Part shown: piece after piece, positions 33,518 to 47,779 of the stretch
How the letters are laid out: every line of letters begins with the position of its first letter
How positions within the stretch are numbered: the first letter of the stretch is position 1
DNA from: Ianthella basta
Taxonomy: Eukaryota > Porifera > Demospongiae > Verongiida > Ianthellidae
Assembly: GCA_964019415.1 (NCBI GenBank)
Contig: OZ025872.1
Location: 3,150,004-3,214,003 of the forward strand
Length of the DNA: 64,000 nt
Reading direction: 5' to 3'
Notes under the pieces: model-generated
The model's database searches: none
The model's input: the letters and a program-made list of their open reading frames with translations, nothing else
What the model was told of the DNA's origin: nothing
Program-made: the position numbers and the translations under genes

Positions 33518-36500
33518 CTAGTCCAAATCCAGCTCACTACTAAACCACAGTAATTGTTCAGGTGGTACCTCCTGCATACTAAAAGGAGGGATCAGGCATT
33601 TCGCGCAGCATTCGAAATCATCCTGCTGAAACGCTGCAAGATGTGTCTTCTCAGAGGGGTGTACCTCACACTGAAAACCCCATACTAGCGATTCTTTGCA
33701 CTTGGTACCAGTGGTGAGGCCGCTGTACAGCTCAGCGTACACGTGGACGATGCGCTCGTGTATGCTCCTTCTGACATTCTGGCAGGTTTGGGCAAGGTCC
33801 TGGAGTGGTGCCATTGACTCCATCTTGATCTCAATGTACGACTCATGTTCAATTACATGAACCTTACCAGCGAGTTCATCGTGGTTGAACACAATGTGAG
33901 TGCGTCCAAGGGGGTTCATGGACCAGCCTAGCTCAGAAACCAGCTCACTGATCAGGCAACAGAAGAGACCGCTTGGCAGATAGCACACCCGCATAACGGC
34001 CTGTGACACCACCGTGATGAGGATGGGGTCAGCACTGCCAGGAATCTCCACAGGTTGAAGCAGCTGGGGCAAGGCTGCTGGAACTATACAGGTGTCAGAG
34101 TGCTTCAGCTTAGCAAGAATTCTGAGGCCTGACAGAATTGACAGAAACTGTTCCATGTCATTGCTGTCAACGGATCTGGTTTGACATCGGGCCAAAACGT
34201 TTTTGACAGCCTTATCCACTTCCTGCTTGATGTGCTGCATATCTCCCTTCCTTCTGGAATCGTGCAAGACAGACCCCACTGCATTGGCCAGGCTATGGGC
34301 TAGTCTGCCTAAAAACAGTTGTCGCTTGTCACTCAGGCACGCTGCATCCTGGCTTTTCTTGGTGGCTGTCATGTACTTGTGTCCAGTGGCCTTCAGTTCA
34401 GCATGCAGGGTCCCTAGTGCCACATCAGTGGGCTCTTGGCCAAGGTTTGCCATGAGCTCCTCCACCTTCTTCAGTAAGGCCTCAGTTTCTTGCCTGATGC
34501 TCTCAACATTTGCCTGCACTCGTTGAATAACACCCTGTTGCTGTACAATTCCGTTTGCCTCTTGCCTCTGCTCTCTGATTTCTGCCTTAGTCAAATTTTC
34601 CTTGTGGTGCATGCCTTCCTCGGCAGCTTGAGTCTGGTGTTGGCTCTCTGGATCCTTGGGGTCTCCAATTTCTTCTTTGGCTGCCATGAGGAAGTAGGAG
34701 GTAGTTGAATACAAACAGTCCGGATCAATGAAGACCAGGCTGTTCTCCTTCTTGTACCCAGAGGGCACCTTGTGGTAGAGGAGGCCTAGGATGTGGAATA
34801 GCCTCAACATAGCATCCAAATCTGCCTTGGGGGAGTCTTCCCTGACATAGCCTCTCTCACACGCCACCTCCAGTAGCTTTGAGTACTTGCAATAGGGTAC
34901 TCCCTTGCCATCCATGACCAGCTTCAGCAGCATCCAGGGCAGAGGTACCTTCACAGACATCTCCATAGATATGTCCTGGACCATCATGCGAAGGGTGGAG
35001 ATGTACTTCTTGACATCTTCATCCTGCTCTTTGCCGGCCAGGGTGTTGTCCACTGCCCAGAATGACCGGCCACAAGGGTCATACTGGACAAACTGGCGAT
35101 AAGGCTTGGTGCCAATCTCGATGGATACCATTTCGTGGAGTTTCAAAAGAAACTTTTCTTGGATTTTACCAGGCACCTGGTCCAGGTGAGTGCCAACGAT
35201 GAAGATCTTTGGTGCATGCGGTTGGAGCTCCAGATGATCCTTATCCTCTGTCTTCTTTGTTCCAAACGTGTAGATGCTTCTCAGTGGCCGCTGAATGAGC
35301 TCACTCCTGAAGTAGTCAAGCTTACCCTCAGTGCTCTTGTCATAGAAGTCCTTCAGACTGAACACCACCAGGTAGACACTCGGTGAGGTGATGAGGACAG
35401 GGTGGACATCATGGTAAATAGCCTGTCCTCCGGTGTCGATGAAGTGGACCAGGCGGGTATCACCAAGGCTCTTCCCTTTTTCATCTTTCAAAAGGCCTTC
35501 CAGGTCTTCTCTGTTGTATACACCAGTGAGGGCTTTCAAAGCTTGAAAAAAAGTGGCAGGTTTTTGATCAGTAGTAGCCACGGAGGGAGATGGGGCAGAA
35601 CTAGAACCTGGAGCAGTTTTGGGTGAATCATGATCAGGTCTGTGCTTAGCTTTGGGTGGGGCATCACTGGGTGCACTTGTGGTTGGAGCAGCAATCGATG
35701 TGGTAGTGGGTACAGCAGCAATTGCTGTGGCAGTGGGTAGAGCATCACTGGGTGGAGTTGAAGGCTGAGTGCTGGTGGACTTCAAGGTTTTCACAGCTCT
35801 TAGCAATTCCCCGTGTTGCTGCTCAGTAGGCAGCAGTTTCCACAGCTTCTCTGCTCCTTCCTCCTCCACACTGTAGCACTCCACCCACTCTGGTGCCTCC
35901 ATGACGTCTGTGCTGGCCGTTCCTCCCTCCACGTCCCACTCCTGTCCAGTGAGGAGGTTCTTGAGGCAGGACTTACCAATGCGAGGAGGGCCTATTGTGG
36001 TACATTTGGTGATCTGCAAAGTGACACTGGCCGAGGTGGAGACCACCCTGGAGTAGTGCTCTTCGAACTTGAGCAGATCCTGGCCTGCATGGAAATGAAT
36101 AGTAATTCATTGATTACAAGTTTGAATTTCAAAAATGAAAAGCACACATTGCATTCATTGTATATAGCAGCAATCACAGTGGTAGACTGTCTAATGGAAT
36201 GGCATGCAGTGCAATGGAGTACACAGTTGATGAAGCTGTGGATTCACTGTGAGGAGAATTGGGGGACATTTGCGGAAGGACTGCATGCAAAATGAACTAG
36301 GAGAAGGAATAGCAGAGTAGGCCAAGGTGTGATAGGTAGATGTGATAAGTAGGAATAGAGTGGAGACATAACAGTAATGAAAGGAGACATAACAGCAATG
36401 GAAGGAGATGACAAAATTTACATGCTGCAAGTAGTCAGAGGATCACAAAATACAGTGATATGCTTCAACACACATGTACAGACAGTTCATGGGTACACTT

Positions 36501-39500
36501 CAGAACACAAAACACCATGCTTGTGTCCATCACAGACTACTCACTCATACACAGTAAGGATGACCTTGACTGTGCATCAATGTGCATCAATAGCCTAGCC
36601 ATGGACAAAATTTTAACTACAAGAGTAACTGACACATGCAGAGAGTCACTATCGCATACAGTAGCCAGATGGTGCATTGGAGGGGGGGGGGGGGGGGGGG
36701 GGGAAGGGGTTCATTCGCCCCCCCTTGCCGGCCATAATCTCGCCCCCCCTAGCCGGCCATAATCTCACCCCCTTGAAAATTTGGCAGGCCATATGTGAAT
36801 ATAGTATCACCCCTCCCCACTGCATCTTGTGTCGCCCTCCCCCCCTCCCCCCTTAATTCATAGAACTACAGTTTTGCCCTCCCCTTTTGAGGAAGTTTCT
36901 AGATACTGTTACAGCACTGATAGCCCTTCAGAAATGAATTATATAAACAAGGTGAAAACATAAGATGACAAAGAGTAGCAATGGGAGTAGCTGAGTTTGG
37001 TAGAATGTGGGACAAAGTTAATGCTTACTGGGCAATTAAATTAATGTTAAGGCAATTACGCTTGAGAAATGTGAGGCAAGAAAGGCTAGTCTTATGTTTT
37101 GTCTACCAGATCTAGACTGACACCATGTATGTAATTATTAATTGCTAGGTATTATATCATATAAAACACAAACGAACCAGAATCAGCCGTGGCCTTCCTT
37201 ATGAGCCTCTTAGCAGTGTCAATGCCACCTTCATTAACAGCTTTGCGTACTGTGTCATCAGCGAGTGCACCTGTAGAAGACCAAGAGGAGTAACACTTCA
37301 CTGTTAACTGACAACATTCCAACAACAACACTGGAATGTGCAAGGGTTCAGCCAGCTGAGGTGTAGGCCTTCTGAGGTGACAGGTGGCAGGTGTCAACTG
37401 CTACCTGTCACCTGTCAGCTGCATGCTATTGAGCATTGGAAGTAAGGGCAACTGTAGAGTGCGACCTTTCTACTGACTCTTCTAATGACATTGCAGTTAA
37501 CCCAATCTTCTCTAACTAGAGTTAAATCACATTTCTGAAGTTTACGGCACATGTACACACAGGTGCACATCAACCAAGACACACTCATGCTTTGTGGCAC
37601 ATTACTTAGTCACACTTCAATACGTTTTCACTCTCTCAAAGACTATATGACAACTATAAAAACTAAGGACGTACAGTTATGCATGTAAATGAGCAGGGTT
37701 TTAAATTTGGGCCGTCAGTTGCTGACTCAGGTTATCAAAGGACTTCAAGTAATAGCCAAGCCATGGAACATATACCAGTAGGTGAATGGTAACGTGGTCA
37801 TGTGGGGGTAAGGTCATATACTGTGGCCACATTAATGCCACATCAATTGAATGGAAGCACACTCACCCTTTTCAAGCAAGAGCTTCGCGACGTTCAAATG
37901 GTCTCCCTCTAGGGCTAGAAGGAGGGGAGTCACTCCTGCTCCTTCTTTGGTGGCACTCTGCTGCAGGAAACAAAGCAGGAGGTAACAGGACAAGGTGGAG
38001 TGAAGGGAATGCTATCATAATCACATGGCACATGATATAAGTGAACAACCGATTACTGGCTAGGAACAGAGAATGCATCGACAGGTGTCTTGCCAAACAG
38101 CCATTAATGTGACCTACTTGCACTTTCACATACTCATAACATAACCTTTGACCTTCACAAAACAAACTATGTATTAGACACACAGACATGCACACGCACA
38201 ACACACCTTGACACGATCATTAGGACTTAAGTGGAGCTGGTTGATAACCAGCTCCACTATGTCCACATGGCCCTGCTTCGCTGCCAAATGCAGCATGTTG
38301 AGGCCGTCGTTGTTGGTACTGTCAATCAGGGATGCCATCTTTGGAGCTATGTGGCGAATAGTATGGCCATGACCACCCTCTGCAGCTAGGTGCAGAGCAT
38401 TGTGTCCATCCTACATAAGGGAGTACATAGCATTTGAACACATGCATGACTGGCATAGGATGGACATGCGCCTTGCAAACAGAATAGAAGACAGTGAAGT
38501 AAACATGTGCCAAGGGAACAAACGAGACATGTGGCTGATCATGAATTGCAGAGATCAATGAAGGCTTATGTTGACACTGTTTGGGTTACAGGAGGCTGGC
38601 TGCTATAGACAAGTGGTTGTATTATACAGCGACCACTATGGTACAGGTCCACTGTACTACCAGTTATAGATGTCAATACAGTGTAAGTGAGGCACAACAG
38701 TGACAGTTGGGGAACTCTCCCATTCTCTAGCCTCTAACCCCTAGTTCTCATTAGGGCCCTCTCTTCACCACATGAACTAATGAGCAGTAGGGGTTGTGGC
38801 TAGACTAAGCCACCCTGTGAGACCTCAGCCTCACACCTTGGTCAATAACACATGGGATCAATTGTCACTTACATTGTCCACATCTGTCACTGAGCAGTCG
38901 TACTTATCCATTAGAACATCAATAAAGGCATTGCGACCCTTGTATGCTGCCATCAACAGAGGTGTCCTGCCCCACTGCAGGAAACACAGCACAGACAGTG
39001 GAACATAATGTAAGGAGAGCATACACCACTGGTCATCACACATAATGTGGCTTTGAGGTGCCTGCAACACATTACGGTACATACTGGACTCAGCACACAT
39101 GATACCAACATGCTGTTTAATTATCGGATCCAGGGAAGCCCACTCAATTCAACCACTTCACAGCCTACAACACTTAGTCACATGCATGCACTCTCATCAC
39201 ACAACACACAACCCACTACGGGTCCAAATGCACACTGCAAGACACCTTGCAGTATAACACATTGTCACACTCACATTGTCACGTGCAGTAAGGTCTGCAT
39301 TGTACTCATCAATAAGAGCCTTGGCCACTTCCACATGGCCATTCTGAGCTGCACAGTGCAGCAGAGACATTCCTATCTTGTCATTGCTCTGAAGAAGTGC
39401 CTCCATCTTTGGTGCTAGGTAACGAAGGGTGTCAACATGACCACCTAGTGCAGCACAGTGCAGAGCATTGCTTCCCTCCTACATAAAGGAATGGCAAACA

Positions 39501-39840
39501 ACTGAAGACATGACTGCTACAGGAGTGGACACACACTATTCATGTACATGATGGATGTGTCACCTCATGCCTCTTAAAGGACACACAGTCTACTGTAACA
39601 GTGGCTATGTACTAGGATAACATGCAGAGTGGGGAGCATCAGAGCATATTAGGAGAACGTACAATGTATTACAGGTACAAGGAAACATGCCATGTCTGTT
39701 ATAGATCAAAGCAGAAATGACACTCCACCAATGTGACTCACTTTGTTCTGTACATTTACAGAACAACCCTGTCCCAACAATTCTTCCAGTTTGGCGATAT
39801 CTCCTGCTCCTGCTGCAAACAGAATACGTTTCTCCAGCCC
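33518..39840 (-). CDS. Ankyrin-Roc-COR protein, proximal part (Roc-COR exon and six ankyrin exons)
   Basis: Exons 39840-39742, 39478-39275, 38974-38873, 38410-38207, 37960-37867, 37270-37178 and 36084-33518 join without phase errors. The first six code about eight ankyrin repeats (GDTPLH-type WGRTPLLMAAYKGR, DGHNALHLAAEGGH, GLNMLHLAAKQGH). The 2567-nt last exon codes Roc (P-loop GPPRIGKS, switch II DTGGQ, base motif THLD) and COR (LFHILGLLYH), then a coiled coil near 34450-34620 and a C-terminal part conserved with the neighbour. Between the P-loop and DTGGQ is an unusual Ser/Thr/Pro/Ala-rich insert of about 75 residues. Roc-COR proteins are GTP-regulated dimers; ankyrin repeats bind partners. 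The exon at 39840 is like the first ankyrin exon at 58486, so this could be a separate gene starting at an ATG at 39888, or simply the 3' part of the longer gene. Confidence 0.8.
36680..36860. repeat. G-run followed by C-runs and a ccggccataatctc repeat
   Basis: 18 or more consecutive G, then two copies of gccggccataatctc separated by C-runs. The contrast of G-run and C-runs could fold into a strong hairpin. Assembly of the runs may be imprecise. It lies in the intron between the exons at 37178 and 36084. Confidence 0.8.
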
Positions 39841-42289
39841 CTGTACAGGAGACACAATGGTAGTGTCATCAAATACTGAGGGAAACATAATCTAATACAG
39901 TAAAAGTGTGGCATATCAGGTACGTACGTATGCCACCATTCATATGTATATAAATAACAGTCAGTGCTGTACATATTGCATGGGTTTTCACACACAGGAT
40001 GACTGCAAAGTCAACAGAAGACGTGTCACCTCATTAAAGGGCACCCAGGTCACAGTGCCTGTGTACAGCATGTATGGAGTAGCAGCACTAGTGCACATGA
40101 CAGAGAGGCTACATTACATTAATATCCACTGCACTTCGTGAGAAAGTGCTTCATGAATTTTGGTGGAAGTGAACTGCATACTCTCAAGGCCTGCCCATAC
40201 ATATGTATGTATGTATCCCTGAATGTGCAGTATAGAGTGTTCACACAGCACGTGTGTGTATCAGAAAGCTAGAGTGCACATAGTACACATACCCCACACG
40301 CTAGTGTGTGTGCACTGGACTGATGAACTGCTATGAATGTGTAGTGTGTAAAAACACATGAGTGTATGTATCCATCTCTATCATGTATTGTAGATAGTGG
40401 GAGTGGTTGTGTGCGATGGTGCAATGTGTATGTCGATTCACACATGTCCACATGCACACATACGTACATGTGTAGTGAGAACAATCTGTAACATTTAAGA
40501 AGCAATTGTGTGATGATCAAAAGTCTCACCTCCCCTCTGTTCAGAACTGGCCATATACACATGTACATACCCTAGTCAGTCCATTTTGATGTTCCTTACA
40601 CCAAACATATACCCAAGTATACACCTCCCTCCACACACACTCCGAGAACAGATACACACAAGCTATGGTACTGGGCACGGATAACAGTGCAACATGGACC
40701 AATGGCAGTTGTATTACGATCACATGCCACTGCATACATATTCTCTCCCCAGTTCTCTCTCTTCCAACACACACATATCCAATCCCACACAGCCACACAT
40801 GAACACACACACACACACATGCGCATGCGCACACACACACACACTGGTGGCTGGTGTTTAGGAGTGTCATTGGGAATGCTCTGGGCTATGACTGTATGCA
40901 TGGACAGTTCTGAACAAAGCGAAGGTGAGCCACTTGCATCAGTGACCACTGCTTCTAAATAAATCATGTGAATCAAGCACAAGGAAGAAAAGAAGAAGAT
41001 CTGACTCAAACAAGCAAGAAAAGTATTAGGAGGTAAGCAAGGAACATTTCAGTGAAGGGATTAACTACCCAACAAATGCCTAGGAAAGCTTTTAAGGTCT
41101 TCACTGCTGCCAGCCGTCTGCAGCCATCCTACAGTACTTAGCCTCAGCTCACCGGTCTGTATCTTTAAAGTATACAAACAAAATCATGGAGCCTAGGAAA
41201 TGCCACTAAAGATAGGAATTTCTTGGCAAACCATCCATGTCATTTGAGTCCAGGTCCAAAGAGAGTACCAAATGTTGCTCTGCCATTATTTTCACAGGCT
41301 TGTGGTCATATAGTGTTCTAGTGACTGCATGAGTGGCAAATGTCAAAAATTCTGACTGATAGACAGACCAAAACAATCGCTTTACCCCCCTTGCCCTACA
41401 TGCATGGGGTAATAATGCATGTTGAAGTGCTACTAGCCAATCCACTTGAACAGAAGGGTATATTTGACAGTGAAACCAATTTCACACAAGTTGAGAACTG
41501 CTTACACCTTTGACTTCTGGAAAGCAAGTACGGCTAACAGTGAATGAATGAAACAGCAAATGAGCAGTGATAGCATATGTAGGTATCTTTGCTTGCTTAA
41601 GACAAAATTACCAAGAGTTCTAACTTTACCTATTTAACTGTTGGTTTGCTAGATCACCTGGGATAGAGAGCACACTGATCGACATGACAGAACTAGTTAA
41701 TCGAACTCCCATCAAACTGATTGGTAATGAAATTTGCCATGATTTCCCAATTGAATGACATTAAATATGCATGTACATTTGCTCCGACCACATATTTAAA
41801 CATCAAGTGGATGGGACTAATGCACATCTAACTCATGGTCGCACAATGTACATTACAATGTGTATTGGATGTACAAGTAATGTGGATATGCCTCTAATTC
41901 ATGAATGGTTGCTTCACTAATATGCAGATATACATTCAGTGTAAGCATTTTATTATCAGTTGAATACATGGGCAAACAGTGTGTGATTTGGAGATCTTAT
42001 AAGTGTACATCACACCAGTCCTATATCAGTAGGTTTGGACTACAGCAGTGAGCAAACAACATCTGAGCCGCAATAGAGAAAGGTACATCACAGCAAATTT
42101 GCTGACTTAAGGCTATCTCAAATGTGGAAACTAGAACGGAACATAATCTGAACTGGCAGTGATGTATAGGGAAGGGTCCTCATGACAAACCAACCTAAGA
42201 TAGATTACACAAAGTTATTGTCAGCACCACCACATGCAGGAGGTGAAAAGCGATACTGCAGACAAGACATGACAACAAAGTACAGTTAC

Positions 42290-45200
42290 CTTCTCAGCAT
42301 CACCCGGGTCACAACCATACTGGTCAATGAGAATGTGCACAAGAGCTGAGTGTCCCGCTGCTTGAGCTACCTGCACAGGTGTCTGGTCCAACTGAAGGAA
42401 GTAGAGATGGATACACAAGAGCGATAGAGAGAATGCAAGGCTGACAGATTACTGAATCATAATATTACGACACAACTTGGGGTTTGTGAATCCAACCCAA
42501 ATCCATCCACCCTTACGTATGTAGTACCTATACTTCTTTCACATGTATACACGTACTTCCCATGAGATACACAGCTGCACGGCTGTATCTTTGGAGGATA
42601 ATTCACAGGTCTAGCACAAACGCACACACACAAGCGCATTTTCATACATATTGTGGTTACGTTTGTGTGCACACTGAAAGCATTCAGGCTGCAATTTTAC
42701 AAGTACAAATTAAATGTTAAGGAAATATCAATGGGGATAGTTCACAATACCACTGGCCTGTGTGTAGTGGTGAAATTAAGCCTTTCTAACGCCATAATCC
42801 AAAGAATAGTAGTTATTGCAATCAGGGGTAACATGGAGTTGATGCCATAATATCTCGCGATCACAAATCAAATGGAGTCTTGAGTCTTGTACTATCACTT
42901 ATAGACAACATGGATATTAATAGTGTGTCCTGGTCTATTCGTAGACTGTCTTGGGTGAGGGGATCAGTTGCTATTTACTAGCAATCAAAGAAGCCAGATT
43001 GCATTGCATGACCAAGGTATTGACTTCTAGTTAATGATAGTTTCAACCAACCATTGAAATTTGCGGTTACACAGCACACAACCAACTACGGGCCCTAATG
43101 CACATTGCAAGACACCTTGCAGTATAACACAAAGACTCACATTGTCACGTGCAGTAAGGGCTGCATTGTACTCATCGATAAGAAGCTGGGCCACTTCTAC
43201 ATGGCCTCTATGAGCTGCAAAGTGCAGTAGAGAGTATCCATTCTTGGCAGTGTTCTGAAGAAAAGCCTCCATCTTTGGTGCTAGGTAACGAAGTGTGTCA
43301 ACATGACCACCTAGTGCAGCATAGTGCAGAGCATTGCTGCCATCCTACAAAAAGGAATGGCAAACAACTGAAGACATGACTGTTACAGGAGTGGACACAC
43401 ACTATTCATGTACATGATGAATGACTACGTATGTACTAGGATAGCATGCAGAGTGGGGAGCATCAGAGCACATTAGGAGAACGTACAATGTAAACCATGT
43501 CACTGTAGCATTAGGTACAAAACAGTCTTCTCCTCAGAAAATAGTTAAAGAATGGTGCATGTGCTTGACATGTGAGGACTGGCTAGTGGATGGTGGAGTA
43601 TGGGAGAGGGGGTCAGCTTCCTTTGCACAGCACAGTAGGTAGGATGCATGGAGAGCCTTGTGACACAGAATGTAATGCATGTAAGGCGATGACACATGAC
43701 TAGTGGTACCTTTCAAGGAGGGTACAGTCCCATGTTTATAGCCTCAAAGAGGGTCCTTTGATAGCAAGAAGGATTCTGTACCCTTCGAAAACAGCCTAGA
43801 GAGAACACTGGTACAAAATTAAGTTTCCTCTCAGCTAAAGATGCCTCTCTAATGAGGACAGTGCCTACTGTCCCAAATACATAGAAATGTGTACTCTCTC
43901 TGAAATAAGGACACCTCTCTAATGAGGACAGTGCCTACTGTTCCAGCTACATAGAGATGTGTATACACTCCCTCTGAAATAAGGACACCTCTCTAATGAG
44001 GACAGTGCCTACTGTTCCAGCTACATAGAGATGTGTATACACTCCCTCTGAAACATGGACAACTCTCTAATGAGGACGGCGCCTATACTATCCCAAATAC
44101 GTAAGATAATCCTTAAATGCACCTATAGTACCCTGTGCTCATGGCAACCAATGTAAATAATAGTTTTAGAAAGTAAAGTCATCTTAGGAATCTCTTAATG
44201 CCTAAGACAAGAAAGTCATAATGGCTTAAACATGGGAATGTGGTGATATAGCATGTTGAATAAACTAAACTTGTCTTAGGGCATTTCTCACAGCTTAACT
44301 GACAAAGAGCAGTGGATGAATATGCCAAAGCACCTTAGTATCGTTATCCCTACCAAGAAATAACCTACTCCATTCACAGTGGAACACCCCATGCCAATGA
44401 CCTGGAGCTCGCTTATTACAGAGGACAAACCGTGCCTATTGTCGAAGTGATAAAGAGCTGTCAACTAAACTACATCTATAATATAATAAGTGCATCTTTC
44501 TAATTAGGGCACTTGGGACTGCTCCAACCTGTCTTTAAAGTATCCACAGTCAATAGATCTATGGCACAGTCAGGTATTACTTGAATGACACACTTAAAGC
44601 AGCCACTTGACCATCTAGTTAGGTTTCACTTTGCATTCCATGGTTAAAACATGGGCATGCAGGCATTATCACACACAGAATACTCTGCACACCCTAGTGA
44701 CTCAACATTTCATATGACATGATACCTTTGTCTCTGTGACCAAACTATGGGTGAGCGCACTCCTTTTTACAGCTAGAATGGTACCTGTCTGTATTTTGGG
44801 GAGAGGGGCAGGCATTGTTGTGCAGACCATCTCTGATATACAATGGATTGGGGAAATGCCTTTCTATCACCTGATCTGAGCACAATTGCCCCATGGCCCT
44901 TAACCAATGGGTTGCCCTTCCATCTCTGAAGTTGTGTACACACACACACAATACAATGCACTCAGAATGTAAACACTGTTTTCCATACATATGTACCATG
45001 GGAAATACTTCTTTTATGCCTTGACTATAATTATAACCTCGTGGCTTGGGATATTGTATGCCTAAAGAGGTTCTTGATTCCCTAATCGTGATTACACGCC
45101 AAGGCTTGGTAAGCTATATGCTGTAATGTCCTTGTGTCATAGATTACATTATTAAACAGCCTATCACAATTTCAGTGGAACGTCCTTTTACAGTATAGGA

Positions 45201-47716
45201 CACCCTGAAATCCTGTCTAATGAGAAAAGTGCCTTTGAACCCATTCCAGTTACATAAAGATGTATACACAACTAACTCTCCAAAATAAGGAAACTTCTCT
45301 AATCAGGGCACTTGAGACTGTCTCAAAGCTCTTCATACTACTATTCTATGTTTGCACATGCTTCAAGCGAAGATCGGAGCACGTGCGAACCTATCTTTCC
45401 AATACTTCATTCATGTGATTGAGTGCAGAACGCAAAAGTCAATCGGGACTAGAAACCCTAAAACCACTGTATGTGGTCTAAGTCCGTATCCCTATAGCAA
45501 CAGTTCAAGGCAGTACGGATGAAGATTGAAGGGGTATTCACCACGTACAGTTTGGAATGAATCACGGTTGCTTAGCACCCGGGCAGACAAAGGCAGTGCT
45601 TGGTTACAGGTACAAATATTAGGGGAATGAGTTCAAGGCAGAATGTATCCATAGAAATAGTTAGAATCAGCGATTATACTACAACCCCCACAAATGGAAT
45701 TGGTTACAGAATACCCCGGCCTTCCACCAACTTGTTGTACTGTTCTACTCGAGTTTCAGTCACATAACTTCCTCAGACAGTGAATGGGAGCATATATACG
45801 TAGCATGGGTGAGGTTCAGTGGTTTACAGATTTGAGGTTCTTTGATTAATATTGAACATTAGACTCTCACACCCACGAGCAAAATTAAATGCAAAACTGC
45901 ATGGAAACACCACCTGTCCTCAGGCACTTGCCACACCCAGGACTTGGCATATTATGTATCATAATGAAACAGTCCTGCTTATGTCTTGTTCATGACATTC
46001 GTAGCTTGTCATAGTGGAACGCATACCTACTTATTCAGGACACCATCAAAATCAGGAACCTCTCTAATCAGACCAGAGCCAACTGTCCTGCTACAAAGGC
46101 TTGCAAACAAATCTATCTTTGAAAATACTACCTTTGTAATCAGGACAGTTGAATCACTTCCAGAATACAAAGGACCATGTCACTGTAGTGAGTGCACAGC
46201 ATACAAGTGTAGAATAGTGAGGAAATGTGCAGTTGCTACATGACCACACCTAATTGAGTAGCTAGTTATTGTATATGAGCCAGCAAGGCCATACTTCAAA
46301 CTCCATAATCTGCAGGATTGTATATAACTGGGTCACTATACAAAAGTGCAATAGTGCAATTACAAACACCTAGTTTACCACACTATAGGCAGCTAGTTGC
46401 CCAACCTGTTAGGCCACACTTCACATTCCACTACACAAGGAAATTACCAAAAGAAAAGCTGCCACACTGAACACTAGAAAATGTTGTCCCAGCTACATAG
46501 AGATTAGTACAATACCACCTCTGATATAAGGACACCTGTCCAATGAGGACAGTGCCTACTGTCACAACTACATGGAGATGTGCACAACTCTACTTCTGAA
46601 ATAAGAGCACCTCTCTAATGAGGACAACTGCAGCCTTCCCTCAGTGTTCAGATTTGAAGGCACTATGTTACTGTAGTGCACACCATGCAAATTTAGAGGT
46701 AGGAACGACATACTGAAGGACCACACTAAATTATTATTTATGTCAGAAAGGGTTGGTTCTCTAATACCAGCTTCACAACAGGGTTGAAAACCTTGCCGAC
46801 GTTTCGACCAGAGCATCTGGTCGAAACGTCGGCAAGGTTTTCAACCCTGTTGTGAAGCTGGTATTAGAGAACCAACCCTTTCTGATGCCTGAGCCAGCTG
46901 AGAAGCCCTCACTTTATTATTTATGTACAATCACTAGCTCATAGTGCCTTAGGCAGGGTGTCCTACTGTATGGGTTACCACGCCCACTGTGGTAGGTTAC
47001 ATAAGTAGTGGTCAGAACACTGACATGCAGGTATTATGACATATACAATACACTGCACACCCTTGGGACTCAGCATTCTATATGCAATAACCGTAGATAC
47101 TCGCCCCATATAAAAGATTTTCAGTAATTCTCTCTAATGACGACAGTGCCTTTGAATCTGTTTCAGTTAGTATAATGATGCATACAATAACTAACTCTAA
47201 AATAAGGAAACCTCTCTAATCAGGGCACTTGACACTATCCCAAAGCTGAAACTATCCAAAGGCATCCACAATGTATAAAGAGGGCTATGCCACGTTTTTG
47301 TACAGTGTGCAAATGTATGGCAGGGAGGAAAATTCAACTGCCCTTGGGCACTTTGTGCTAGTGTACTTACATTGCTTTGTTCCTTTACGCTGCTTCCATT
47401 AGCCAAAAAATACTGGACAATATCAGATTGGCCTTTATCAGCAGCATTCAATAGAGGAGTTAAGCCGTCCTGTATATGAAGTGAAGGAGATACAATGTAT
47501 AGTGTTGGGGACTAGATAACATGTCTACTAGTACCAAATAAACTGGTATATATTTACAGAGTACCTATACACCAGTTACATACAACATACTGCCACACAC
47601 CATGCGTACACTGTCATCAGTCTGGGGTCTGCTACTACTGGAACTACATGACTGTGGCATACACACATGCCAAACGTGCATACACACACACACACACACA
47701 TACATGCACACACGCA

Positions 47717-47779
<63 letters not shown>

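Noticed and set aside
42903-43100. Extension of the ankyrin exon at 43141 beyond its donor (frame continues as [11 protein letters not shown])
   Set aside because: The gtgagt donor after ARDN matches the donor of the paralogous exon at 39275; the continuation is intron.
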